DNA of 64,000 nucleotides from Sepiola atlantica. Lineage: Eukaryota; Mollusca; Cephalopoda; Sepiida; Sepiolidae. A program made the translations under genes and the position numbers. This document shows, piece after piece, positions 46,023 through 59,002 of this stretch. The notes under the pieces were generated by a model that was given only the letters and a program-made list of their open reading frames with translations, was not told the DNA's origin and made no database searches. The stretch is from positions 78,615,945 to 78,679,944 of the forward strand of contig OY744523.1 in assembly GCA_963556195.1 (NCBI GenBank), given 5' to 3'. Numbering within the stretch: the first letter of the stretch is position 1; every line of letters starts with the position of its first letter.

Positions 46023-47106
46023 CATGTAAACATGCATAACATAATGCTGCATATTTAGTGGGGTTGCACGACATGCTGGTGATGGGAAAAATATCTAGCT
46101 CAGCATTTGACCACCTAAAATTTCATTTCTCAACTTGGAAAAGTGATTGCCTCTTTAAAAGGGAAGTTCATGCTGGGAGATCAGACTACTCGAAATTTTA
46201 CAGAATCAATGTCCACTCCAGTCATAAAACAGCCCATCATTTTCAAATAGGCCGGTTTTGTGGTCTACCCAAATGACGGTGATATCTAAATATATTCCAA
46301 TAAAACGGCCAGAGAAGGTTAGTTTTGCTCTCCGTTAATACAAGAGACAGATGGGTCTTTGGGTTCTCAGCTGAATGACTGTGTTTGGTTAGACGTGTTT
46401 TGATTTGGTCAGCCTTCTGATTACAAGTCTGTTGTTAGATAGAAAAACCAAACTCAAAATAAAACATTGTTGTTTTTAACTTGTGTCGTGATTTTGTTTC
46501 AAAGGAAAATCCTTTTGTTACAGCAGCTACCAGACCACATGATTGACATCCAGTATCGAAATCAAGCACTGAATTCAGACAAAGACAGTGAGTGGACGAT
46601 CATGCCCTGTGCAATGAATGCACACAGATGCCAGTTCACATGCTTATATATCCATTTAGTGTACAGCGATTAACTTATAATTAATAATCAGAATTCAATA
46701 AATAGTTGCCTTACTCCTTTTAAATTTACAAATGTGATACTTATATTTAAAATCGAGATAAGAATGACTTTCAGTTTATTCCATTATTTGTTTGTGATAT
46801 CAACACAAAATTCTATCATCATTAGTAAAAGACATTTTGTACAATTTCAGCCATTGATTGAAGCATATTTCTAAAAGAGTTATGAGGATTACACATTACA
46901 CTTAGACTGTCTATAGTAAGTACACTGTTTTCTAATTCATATTTCAAGATTATTCTCAAAAGATTACAATCCATGACATACATTGCATAGTTAGGTTTTT
47001 GGCTGTGCAGAGGAAGCATCACTTCCAGTTTTTCGGATCTGATAGAGAAGTAGTGATGCAACAACAGAAAGGTAAAATGATGGATTCATTATTGGGTATC
47101 TCACCA
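46020..47106. other. no recognisable gene
   Basis: Short plus-strand frames at 46058-46276 and 46467-46673 have no family motif. I see nothing I can support. Confidence 0.45.
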
Positions 47107-47180
47107 AATTAGTTGTGCAGAAATTTCAGGAATAGCTTTAAAAGATTAAAGCTATTCCTGAAATTTCTGCACAACTAATT
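47107..47180. repeat. perfect 34-bp inverted repeat with 6-base loop
   Basis: The left arm 47107-47140 (aattagttgtgcagaaattt caggaatagcttta) is identical over all 34 bases to the reverse complement of 47147-47180; the spacer is aaagat. In RNA this would be an uninterrupted 34-bp hairpin. Such perfection points to a recent palindromic duplication or a selected structure. A hairpin RNA is possible, but a typical microRNA precursor has mismatches and a longer loop. Confidence 0.93.
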
Positions 47181-47469
47181 GCTGTTCTGAGAAAGTTGTC
47201 TAATATTTATGTTCAGGTCATAAATTAAATAACCAAGTTTCTTGTGGGATCAAATTTCTAAAAAATATACTTTATGCTTAATTGCTTTATAAGATGTCGG
47301 CCCTGTTTCTTTTATGTTTAATTACAAATCATGAATGCATATGATAAGAAATAAGGTAGTTTAATAATGTTTGTTAATCTTTGAGGACTGAAATTATTTT
47401 AGTAATATCAAAGTAACTGAAATTTGCTTCCAATTTACATACTATGTATGGAAATTAAGGCCTTCACAC

Positions 47470-47473
<4 letters not shown>

Positions 47474-47541
<68 letters not shown>
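47474..47541. repeat. TA microsatellite
   Basis: About 34 uninterrupted TA units. Confidence 0.97.
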
Positions 47542-47544
<3 letters not shown>

Positions 47545-48094
47545 TAAAGCTGACGTTTGTTTCACTGAGGCTCCTTTTTTATATATTTTAATTCCACAAA
47601 ATACAGATTAAAATATTTGTTGGCTTTGTGGTTGTTATATTTTTAAAAAATCCATTTTAATCCAGTTCTAATTCGCCATAATTTACAACTTACTCACCAA
47701 GTCACCCATCTCTTTCTAAGTTGCTGTATATTATTCTAACCTTCTCTACCCTGTTTTTGACTCTTCTGCTTTTAGTTTATACAGTGACTATTACTCTCCC
47801 TTCTACCTCTCTCTCCCTCTCTCTAATTATTAACAGCCAAATAAACTTACTATAAAACAGAAGATTGAAATAGTCCATTATTAACAATATGGAATATCAA
47901 CATGAGTATTAATATTATTTAACTCATAGTAAAAATGACGGTGGGGGAGTTATAATGAGCAGAAAGACTAATTTTAGAGTTTGTCTTTTTATTTTATTTT
48001 TGATGTAACCGGCTTTGCAAACTCACTCTTTTTCCTGGATTCAAACAATCTAACCCAGGCTCAATAAGTGACCCAACCGGTCACATATTTTCTA

Positions 48095-48143
<49 letters not shown>

Positions 48144-48466
48144 TACTACTTAATGTATATAAACATATAATATAAGTTAATATAATATATTGTTTATTTA
48201 TATTTTCAGTAATTACTTCGCTTACATATGAAGGCAATCACAAACTATACATCCAAGCTTGACGATTTACTTCGTGAATGAAACATGAATATTTCTGTGT
48301 AGCTTACTTGCCATAACTATATTCTCATACAACTATTAAAAAATATATACATATATATATTTATATTAAAGAAGTTTTAAGTAAGACCAGAAGCACAATG
48401 GTCTGCCAACCCTAATCTCATAGGGGAAGGCATAAGTATATTGTCTGTATGCCCAGAAATACTGCA

Positions 48467-48519
<53 letters not shown>

Positions 48520-48860
48520 CATGTGTGTACAGCATGCGTAATATATATATGAACATAAAATTACTCTCAGAAACTAAAAATAATGCTTTTTTTACTAAAA
48601 AAGGTTTTTGAGGATAAAGATAAATATATTTTTTGTAATTTTAGCCGTTACAGTTATGAATCGCCTACATGCTAGAATGAAGTGGTCCTTTTTCATATTA
48701 GTCATTACTCAATAATCATCAAGACTTTCAGGATTATTTAGTGTTAAAAGGTTACGGTTGTAAAATAAAATACTTTCTTACATACATAGTTGAGTGCTGT
48801 AAATTGCAATCTCTTATTCGAAATCATTTATTGTATTCTAAAATGAATTCTGAAATAAAA
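47542..48860. other. no gene; two further TA microsatellites
   Basis: TA runs at 48098-48139 and 48471-48517. The rest is A+T-rich and carries no recognised motif. Confidence 0.6.
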
Positions 48861-51800
48861 AAAATTATTCTATTCTTGGATGAGTTAGGTAAAACGAAAT
48901 CTTTTATTCTATTCTTGGATGAGTTAGGTAAAACGAAATCTTTTATTCTATTCTTGGATGAGTTAGGTAAAACGAAATCTTTTATTCTATTCTTGGATGA
49001 GTTAGGTAAAACGAAATCTTTTATTCTATTCTTGGATGAGTTAGGTAAAACGAAATCTTTTATTCTATTCTTGGATGAGTTAGGTAAAACGAAATCTTTT
49101 ATTCTATTCTTGGATGAGTTAGGTAAAACGAAATCTTTTATTCTATTCTTGGATGAGTTAGGTAAAACTAAATCTTTTATTCTATTCTTGGATGAGTTAG
49201 GTAAAACGAAATCTTTTATTCTATTCTTGGATGAGTTAGGTAAAACGAAATCTTTTATTCTATTCTTGGATGAGTTAGGTAAAACGAAATCTTTTATTCT
49301 ATTCTTGGATGAGTTAGGTAAAACGAAATCTTTTATTCTATTCTTGGATGAGTTAGGTAAAACGAAATCTTTTATTCTATTCTTGGATGAGTTAGGTAAA
49401 ACGAAATCTTTTATTCTATTCTTGGATGAGTTAGGTAAAACGAAATCTTTTATTCTATTCTTGGATGAGTAAGGTAAAACGAAATCTTTTATTCTATTCT
49501 TGGATGAGTTAGGTAAAACGAAATCTTTTATTCTATTCTTGGATGAGTTAGGTAAAACGAAATCTTTTATTCTATTCTTGGATGAGTTAGGTAAAACGAA
49601 ATCTTTTATTCTATTCTTGGATGAATTAGGTAAAACGAAATCTTTTATTCTATTCTTGGATGAGTTAGGTAAAACGAAATCTTTTATTCTATTCTTGGAT
49701 GAGTAAGGTAAAACGAAATCTTTTATTCTATTCTTGGATGAGTAAGGTAAAATGAAATCTTTTATTCTATTCTTGGATGTGTTAGGTTAAACAGAATCTT
49801 TTATTCTATTATTGGATGAGTTAGGTAAAACGAAATCTTTTATTCTATTCTTGGATGAGTTAGGTAAAACGAAATCTTTTATTCTATTCTTGGATGTGTT
49901 AGGTAAAACGAAATCTTTTATTCTATTCTTGGATGAGTTAGGTAAAACGAAATCTTTTATTCTATTCTTGGATGAATTAGGTAAAACGAAATCTTTTATT
50001 CTATTCTTGGATGAGTAAGCTAAAACGAAATCTTTTATTCTATTCTTGGATGAGTTAGGTAAAACGAAATCTTTTATTCTATTCTTGGATGTGTTAGGTA
50101 AAACGAAATCTTTTATTCTATTCTTGGATCAGTTAGGTAAAACGAAATCTTTTATTCTATTCTTGGATGAGTTAGGTAAAACGAAATCTTTTATTCTATT
50201 CTTGGATGAGTTAGGTAAAACGAAATCTTTTATTCTATTCTTGGATGAGTTAGGTAAAACGAAATCTTTTATTCTATTCTTGGATGAGTTAGGTAAAACG
50301 AAATCTATTATTTTATTCTTGGATGAGTTAGGTAAAACGAAATCTTTTATTCTATTCTTGGATGAGTAAGGTAAAACGAAATCTTTTATTCTATTCTCGG
50401 ATGAGTAAGGTAAAATGAAATCTTTTATTCTATTCTTGGATGAGTAAGGTAAAACGAAATTTTTTATTCTATTCTTGGATGAGTTAGGTAAAACGAAATC
50501 TTTTATTCTATTCTTGGATGAGTTAGGTAAAACGAAATCTTTTATTCTATTCTTGGATGAGTTAGGTAAAACGAAATCTTTTATTCTATTCTTGGATGAG
50601 TTAGGTAAAACGAAATCTTTTATTCTATTCTTGGATGAGTTAGGTAAAACGAAATCTTTTATTCTATTCTTGGATGAGTTAGGTAAAACGAAATCTTTTA
50701 TTCTATTCTTGGATGAGTTAGGTAAAACGAAATCTTTTATTCTATTCTTGGATGAGTTAGGTAAAACGAAATCTTTTATTCTATTCTTGGATGAGTTAGG
50801 TAAAACGAAATCTTTTATTCTATTCTTGGATGAGTTAGGTAAAACGAAATCTTTTATTCTATTCTTGGATGAGTTAGGTAAAACGAAATCTTTTATTCTA
50901 TTCTTGGATGAGTTAGGTAGAACGAAATCTTTTATTCTATTCTTGGATGAGTTAGGTAAAACGAAATCTTTTATTCTATTCTTGGATGAGTTAGGTAAAA
51001 CGAAATCTTTTATTCTATTCTTGGATGAGTTAGGTAAAACGAAATCTTTTATTCTATTCTTGGATGAGTTAGGTAAAACGAAATCTTTTATTCTATTCTT
51101 GGATGAGTTAGGTAAAACGAAATCTTTTATTCTATTCTTGGATGAGTTAGGTAAAACGAAATCTGTTATTCTATTCTTGGATGAGTTAGGTGAAACGAAA
51201 TCTTTTATTCTATTCTTGGATGAGTTAGGTAAAACGAAATCTTTTATTCTATTCTTGGATGAGTTAGGTAAAACGAAATCTGTTATTCTATTCTTGGATG
51301 AGTTAGGTAAAACGAAATCTTTTATTCTATTCTTGGATGAGTTAGGTAAAACGAAATCTTTTATTCTATTCTTGGATGAGTTAGGTAAAACGAAATCTGT
51401 TATTCTATTCGTGGATGAGTTAGGTAAAACGAAATCTTTTATTCTATTCTTGGATGAGTTAGGTAAAACGAAATCTTTTATTCTATTCTTGGATGAGTTA
51501 GGTAAAACGAAATCTTTTATTCTATTCTTGGATGAGTTAGGTAAAACGAAATCTTTTATTCTATTCTTGGATGAGTTAGGTAAAACGAAATCTTTTATTC
51601 TATTCTTGGATGAGTTAGGTAAAACGAAATCTTTTATTCTATTCTTGGATGAGTTAGGTAAAACGAAATCTTTTATTCTATTCTTGGATGAGTTAGGTAA
51701 AACGAAATCTTTTATTCTATTCTTGGATGAGTTAGGTAAAACGAAATCTTTTATTCTATTCTTGGATGAGTTAGGTAAAACGAAATCTTTTATTCTATTC

Positions 51801-54800
51801 TTGGATGAGTTAGGTAAAACGAATACTTTTATTCTATTCTTGGATGAGTTAGGTAAAACGAAATCTTTTATTCTATTCTTGGATGAGTTAGGTAAAACGA
51901 AATCTTTTATTCTATTCTTGGATGAGTTAGGTAAAACGAAATCTTTTATTCTATTCTTGGATGAGTTAGGTAAAACGAAATCTTTTATTCTATTCTTGGA
52001 TGAGTTAGGTAAAACGAAATCTTTTATTCTATTCTTGGATGAGTTAGGTAAAACGAAATCTTTTATTCTATTCTTGGATGAGTTAGGTAAAACGAAATCT
52101 TTTATTCTATTCTTGGATGAGTTAGGTAAAACGAAATCTATTATTTTATTCTTGGATGAGTTAGGTAAAACGAAATCTTTTATTCTATTCTTGGATGAGT
52201 AAGGTGAAACGAAATCTTTTATTCTATTCTTGGATGTGTTAGGCAAAACGAAATCTTTTATTCTATTCTTGGATGAGTTAGGTAAAACGAAATCTTTTAT
52301 TCTATTCTTGGATGAATTAGGTAAAACGAAATCTTTTATTCTATTCTTGGATGAGTAAGCTAAAACGAAATCTTTTATTCTATTCTTGGATGAGTTAGGT
52401 AAAACGAAATCTTTTATTCTATTCTTGGATGTGTTAGGTAAAACGAAATCTTTTATTCTATTCTTGGATGAGTTAGGTAAAACGAAATCTTTTATTCTAT
52501 TCTTGGATGAGTTAGGTAAAACGAAATCTTTTATTCTATTCTTGGATGAGTTAGGTAAAACGAAATCTTTTATTCTATTCTTGGATGAGTTAGGTAAAAC
52601 GAAATCTTTTATTCTATTCTTGGATGAGTTAGGTAAAACGAAATCTATTATTTTATTCTTGGATGAGTTAGGTAAAACGAAATCTTTTATTCTATTCTTG
52701 GATGAGTAAGGTAAAACGAAATCTTTTATTCTATTCTTGGATGAGTAAGGTAAAATGAAATCTTTTATTCTATTCTTGGATGAGTAAGGTAAAACGAAAT
52801 TTTTTATTCTATTCTTGGATGAGTTAGGTAAAACGAAATCTTTTATTCTATTCTTGGATGAGTTAGGTAAAACGAAATCTTTTATTCTATTCTTGGATGA
52901 GTTAGGTAAAACGAAATCTTTTATTCTATTCTTGGATGAGTTAGGTAAAACGAAATCTTTTATTCTATTCTTGGATGAGTTAGGTAAAACGAAATCTTTT
53001 ATTCTATTCTTGGATGAGTTAGGTAAAACGAAATCTTTTATTCTATTCTTGGATGAGTTAGGTAAAACGAAATCTTTTATTCTATTCTTGGATGAGTTAG
53101 GTAAAACGAAATCTTTTATTCTATTCTTGGATGAGTTAGGTAAAACGAAATCTTTTATTCTATTCTTGGATGAGTTAGGTAAAACGAAATCTTTTATTCT
53201 ATTCTTGGATGAGTTAGGTAAAACGAAATCTTTTATTCTATTCTTGGATGAGTTAGGTAAAACGAAATCTTTTATTCTATTCTTGGATGAGTTAGGTAAA
53301 ACGAAATCTTTTATTCTATTCTTGGATGAGTTAGGTAAAACGAAATCTTTTATTCTATTCTTGGATGAGTTAGGTAAAACGAAATCTTTTATTCTATTCT
53401 TGGATGAGTTAGGTAAAACGAAATCTTTTATTCTATTCTTGGATGAGTTAGGTAAAACGAAATCTTTTATTCTATTCTTGGATGAGTTAGGTAAAACGAA
53501 ATCTTTTATTCTATTCTTGGATGAGTTAGGTAAAACGAAATCTTTTATTCTATTCTTGGATGAGTTAGGTAAAACGAAATCTTTTATTCTATTCTTGGAT
53601 GAGTTAGGTAAAACGAAATCTTTTATTCTATTCTTGGATGAGTTAGGTAAAACGAAATCTTTTATTCTATTCTTGGATGAGTTAGGTAAAACGAAATCTG
53701 TTATTCTATTCTTGGATGAGTTAGGTAAAACGAAATCTTTTATTCTATTCTTGGATGAGTTAGGTAAAACGAAATCTTTTATTCTATTCTTGGATGAGTT
53801 AGGTAAAACGAAATCTGTTATTCTATTCTTGGATGAGTTAGGTAAAACGAAATCTTTTATTCTATTCTTGGATGAGTTAGGTAAAACGAAATCTTTTATT
53901 CTATTCTTGGATGAGTTAGGTAAAACGAAATCTTTTATTCTATTCTTGGATGAGTTAGGTAAAACGAAATCTTTTATTCTATTCTTGGATGAGTTAGGTA
54001 AAACGAAATCTTTTATTCTATTCTTGGATGAGTTAGGTAAAACGAAATCTTTTATTCTATTCTTGGATGAGTTAGGTAAAACGAAATCTTTTATTCGATT
54101 CTTGGATGAGTTAGGTAAAACGAAATCTTTTATTCTATTCTTGGATGAGTTAGGTAAAACGAAATCTTTTATTCTATTCTTGGATGAGTTAGGTAAAACG
54201 AAATCTTTTATTCTATTCTTGGATGAGTTAGGTAAAACGAATACTTTTATTCTATTCTTGGATGAGTTAGGTAAAACGAAATCTTTTATTCTATTCTTGG
54301 ATGAGTTAGGTAAAACGAAATCTTTTATTCTATTCTTGGATGAGTTAGGTAAAACGAAATCTTTTATTCTATTCTTGGATGAGTTAGGTAAAACGAAATC
54401 TTTTATTCTATTCTTGGATGAGTTAGGTAAAACGAAATCTTTTATTCTATTCTTGGATGAGTTAGGTAAAACGAAATCTTTTATTCTATTCTTGGATGAG
54501 TTAGGTAAAACGAAATCTATTATTTTATTCTTGGATGAGTTAGGTAAAACGAAATCTTTTATTCTATTCTTGGATGAGTAAGGTAAAACGAAATCTTTTA
54601 TTCTATTCTTGGATGAGTAAGGTAAAATGAAATCTTTTATTCTATTCTTGGATGAGTAAGGTAAAACGAAATTTTTTATTCTATTCTTGGATGAGTTAGG
54701 TAAAACGAAATCTTTTATTCTATTCTTGGATGAGTTAGGTAAAACGAAATCTTTTATTCTATTCTTGGATGAGTTAGGTAAAACGAAATCTTTTATTCTA

Positions 54801-55685
54801 TTCTTGGATGAGTTAGGTAAAACGAAATCTTTTATTCTATTCTTGGATGAGTTAGGTAAAACGAAATCTTTTATTCTATTCTTGGATGAGTTAGGTAAAA
54901 CGAAATCTTTTATTCTATTCTTGGATGAGTTAGGTAAAACGAAATCTTTTATTCTATTCTTGGATGAGTTAGGTAAAACGAAATCTTTTATTCTATTCTT
55001 GGATGAGTTAGGTAAAACGAAATCTTTTATTCTATTCTTGGATGAGTTAGGTAAAACGAAATCTTTTATTCTATTCTTGGATGAGTTAGGTAAAACGAAA
55101 TCTTTTATTCTATTCTTGGATGAGTTAGGTAAAACGAAATCTTTTATTCTATTCTTGGATGAGTTAGGTAAAACGAAATCTTTTATTCTATTCTTGGATG
55201 AGTTAGGTAAAACGAAATCTTTTATTCTATTCTTGGATGAGTTAGGTAAAACGAAATCTTTTATTCTATTCTTGGATGAGTTAGGTAAAACGAAATCTTT
55301 TATTCTATTCTTGGATGAGTTAGGTAAAACGAAATCTTTTATTCTATTCTTGGATGAGTTAGGTAAAACGAAATCTTTTATTCTATTCTTGGATGAGTTA
55401 GGTAAAACGAAATCTTTTATTCTATTCTTGGATGAGTTAGGTAAAACGAAATCTTTTATTCTATTCTTGGATGAGTTAGGTAAAACGAAATCTTTTATTC
55501 TATTCTTGGATGAGTTAGGTAAAACGAAATCTTTTATTCTATTCTTGGATGAGTTAGGTAAAACGAAATCTTTTATTCTATTCTTGGATGAGTTAGGTAA
55601 AACGAAATCTTTTATTCTATTCTTGGATGAGTTAGGTAAAACGAAATCTTTTATTCTATTCTTGGATGAGTTAGGTAAAACGAAA
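48861..55685. repeat. 39-bp minisatellite, exactly 175 units
   Basis: The unit is tcttttattctattcttgg followed by atgagttaggtaaaacgaaa. The array spans 6,825 bp, exactly 175 x 39, and no length change was seen; variation is by substitution only (gagtaagg, gatgtgttagg, gatgaattagg, aaatctgttattc, gaatactttt, aaatttttt). Shared variants recur about 2.34-2.42 kb apart, which shows higher-order duplication. Because 39 is divisible by three, long frames open on both strands (FILFLDELGKTKS on plus, NSSKNRIKDFVLP on minus). They are a property of the unit, and the plus frame is closed at every gagtaag variant. No gene is supported. Confidence 0.97.
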
Positions 55686-56972
55686 TCTAACTTTAGAAAA
55701 AATAAAATCTAGTTAAGTTTCTCTAATTACAATCTAATTTTTATTTCACTGAAAGAAAAAACTGTAATTATGTTTATTAAGGGGGCATTAAGGAAATTGT
55801 GTCACAAATATTCCATTGAAAAGAAGTTCTTTGCTCAACATGGTCATGTAAAATGAGTGAACAAGTAAATTGAAATATTAGTTTTTTAGGCAATGTATTT
55901 GTAATACAGAGATGACAAATTATGTTGATACATTTTATGTAGTAAAAAACATCATTTTTCTTCACTTTATAATTCTTTGCATTAAAAAGCAAATAGTTTT
56001 TTTAATATTCCTTAAAAAATCTTTTTCATTATTTGTCTCTTCCACTTATACTTTTTATTGTATTCTTTTTTAAAAACATCAACATTAGATGGACTGCTAT
56101 TGATATAAATTTATTCAATATAGTTAAATGTGTCCTTTTTAAACTGTTCCTCTTGATAAAAAGGAGTGGGACTAAATTTTACTTGAGTGCATCTTTTCAA
56201 AATGTGTTATGTGTATATATTGCAATATCTCAGCAAATAACCACTAAACTCTGGTCTTGTATTGAAATGCAAATACATTTTTCATTGTAAATTAAAACTA
56301 AAAAATTGCATTTATTGTAATACTAAAAAAATAAAACATTAGCCATAAAAACAAAAACAAATGTAAAATCCAAAATCTCCTACAAAAATCCATAATGAAA
56401 TTAATGTTCATTGTCTCTATTTCAAATAAAAAGTAATTACTAAAAGAAAATGAAATTATAAAAGCGTTTAAAAAAATATCTTTGATTACTACTAATAATA
56501 ATATTAGTATTTATAACAGCAGTAATTATTAGTTACATGTAATCTATGTGTAATCTATGAAAAGTTGTGGATAAAAAAGTGAGCAAGTCTGTGTGGGATG
56601 ATGAGAAGGGAAATAACAAGCAGAAAGAGTGACAAAATCGGAACCCTCCTCATCCTCATCCCCCCTTCTACATTCCTTCTCCCTCCCCTTTGTATCAATG
56701 GTAATGATGTCATCTAAAGTGATGACAAGGCAATCAGTCCCAAATGATGGGGGTATGCAATTCAGAGAAGAAGTCAGGTAGAGATCAGTGTATATGAGAT
56801 GCAAAACCACACTCCTTCAGATCGTGTGTGGTGTGGGGGGCCCCCTTCTCCCTCCAAGAAAAAAAAGCTTGCAGGAGAAGGGGGAGTGGCTGTTTATAAG
56901 GAATAATGAACAAAAAAGAAAAAGAGGAAAATAAAACCCTTTATCAGATATCTTTATATCGGTCGTTTTTTG

Positions 56973-57022
<50 letters not shown>

Positions 57023-57866
57023 TGCTGTTGTTGTTCCAGACTTCTTCAGTTTCCTATATTCTCCATTTTTCTTCATCGATGGCGTGTTACCGCCTGCATA
57101 GCACAAAAGCCTTAATATCAGGTAAAAAGGCGCTATTCTGTCTGGCTCTGAATATCAAAGGCTCTGTGGAAGATGGTGGAGAGGGATGCAAACAAAAAAT
57201 TTAAAAAATGAAAAAAGGCTTTGCATGTATTTGTAAAAATTACTCTGTCATTGGCTGCTATTTTTGCTTTCAGGTCATTCATAAAGGAGAATGGAGAAGA
57301 AGGAAGGGTTTGTAAGATGAGGGGACAAAGATGACAGCAAACACATGTGCCAATTATTTATTGGATAACAGATGACATAAGTTTTCTTGTTTTAAAAGAA
57401 AAATGAAAGAATGCACACGTTGGAAAATAAAGATAATAGAATTAATTTAAGCAGTCAAAAGAATTGGCGGAAAGATTGAAGATTTATTCCAAAACATAAA
57501 TTTATGATTACAAAGCAAAATCAAATTCCTCAAAATTTTAGATAAAATATTACAAGCCTTAAAGTAGAGTGCACAGTAGGAGTATAGTCTGTCAACTCTA
57601 TTGTAATTAAAAGTCAAGTCTGTCAATTCAATTCTTACTAAAAACTAAATAAGAATCTGTTTTACAATAATTGTAGGTTTTGATAGTTTAACATAAAAAA
57701 ACATGAATTCAAAGGAATATTTTTCGTCATCCCCAATTTACTATAAAGACACATTATTTTTTAGTCAATGTTTTAATTTTTTATTTATAACAAGCAATAA
57801 ATTACCTGCCATTCGACAGCTATTAACCTAGCTCTAAGTATTCTTTTTAAATGTATAAATTACATA
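55686..57866. other. no recognisable gene; CAT microsatellite
   Basis: A+T-rich sequence with a (CAT)15 run at 56978-57022 and a G/C-run pair at 56834-56845. Short frames, including one with a poly-His stretch from the CAT run, have no family motif. Confidence 0.5.
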
Positions 57867-58797
57867 TCTATATATATAAAACTCAATGTATGTGTGTGTG
57901 TGTGTGCCTTATAGAAAAAAATGTTAGCGAATCTAGATAAAATCTAAAAGTGTATTCTAATGTAAAATTCACTGAGAAAGTTAATGGGTATATTCCTGAA
58001 TCTCTAAATTCATTTCTAAGGGGCTATGGGGCATATTTCGTCTCGAGGGGGGTCGAGTTGTTCAGCTATTTTCAGCTAAATTTCAATTTAATTATAGACT
58101 AATTTGAGAAATAATACAGTCATCATTCAACCGGAAATAACATCAGAGGAAGGGAGTGCCGGGAAGAAATTCAATCCCACTACACCCCTTTTGTCCTTTT
58201 CTTCTTACCCCTCTCACTACCACCCTTTCTACCTTCCTTTCTTAATTAATAGACACAACTATTTCAGTTACATCCATCAATCCACGTCCGTTTTCATGAT
58301 ACCATCCTCCTAGGCATTACGTCCTCCTTTTTTGAGAGGTGTGGAGGTAGTGTAGTATCTGTTCTGTTGTCATGATACCCTCCTCCCTGGTATTACCTCC
58401 TCCTTTTTGAGAGGTGAGGAGGAAGTGTAGTATCTGTTCTGTTATGATACCATCCTTTCAGACATTACCCCCTCCTTTTTTGAGAAGTACAAAGGTAGTG
58501 TAGTATCTGTTCTGTTTTCATGATGCCATCCTTCCAGACATTACCTCCTTCTTTTTGAGAAGTGTAGTGGTAATGTAGGGAAGAGACAGCTTTCGCCGAA
58601 GGCAACAGGGAGAAGGTAACAACAGAGAAGGGGGGCGGTGAAATGGGGCGACCAGGGAAGAGAAAGGTAGAAAGATAAAAAGACGGCTATAGAGAGAGGG
58701 AGAGAAATAGATGTTTAAATATAAAGATGTTACACACGCGATTTTTCTTCTATTTTGTGTTTTTATGACTTCGAGCAATGCCGAGTAGCCCTGCTAG
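57867..58797 (+). mobile_element. non-autonomous Helitron, 931 bp
   Basis: Starts TCTATATATATAAAACTCAA after an A and ends gagcaatgccgagtagccctgCTAG before a T. This fits the A|TC...CTRR|T insertion rule of Helitrons. A GC-rich, weakly palindromic motif lies just upstream of the 3' CTAG. There is no Rep/helicase coding. A (TG)n run follows the start, and a four-unit tandem block sits in the 3' half. Helitrons move by rolling-circle replication and often carry such minisatellites. Confidence 0.75.
58295..58585. repeat. four-copy tandem repeat of about 74 bp inside the Helitron
   Basis: Units begin catgatacca (58295), catgatacccc/tcc (58371), atgataccatcc (58445) and catgatgcca (58519). Each contains attacctcctcctttttgag and agtgtagtatctgttctgtt. 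The cctcctcc...gaggtg-ggagg part of each unit can pair with itself. Confidence 0.88.
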
Positions 58798-58956
58798 TCT
58801 TTAATATAAATCTATTGTAATTTTTAAAACTAATAGTTTTCATTTCAGTTACCTCCTTTGAAAATTACTTAACATAATATTTTAAGAAAGGTTTTGGTAA
58901 TTTATCCTTTTTTATTAAATCACTTTAATTAATTACTGTTAATATCGACAAACCTT

Positions 58957-58958
<2 letters not shown>

Positions 58959-58999
<41 letters not shown>
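58959..58999. repeat. TA microsatellite
   Basis: About 20 uninterrupted TA units. Confidence 0.97.

Positions 59000-59002
<3 letters not shown>

Noticed and set aside
50129..52246. 705-codon minus-strand frame and 575/588-codon plus-strand frames in the 39-bp array
   Set aside because: Both strands are open because the unit is 39 bp and lacks stops in those frames. Substitutions are not biased to silent positions, and some create stops. No leader, motif or splice evidence supports a protein.
56906..57115. frame with a long poly-His stretch
   Set aside because: The His run is the (CAT)15 microsatellite in one frame; flanking codons show no motif.
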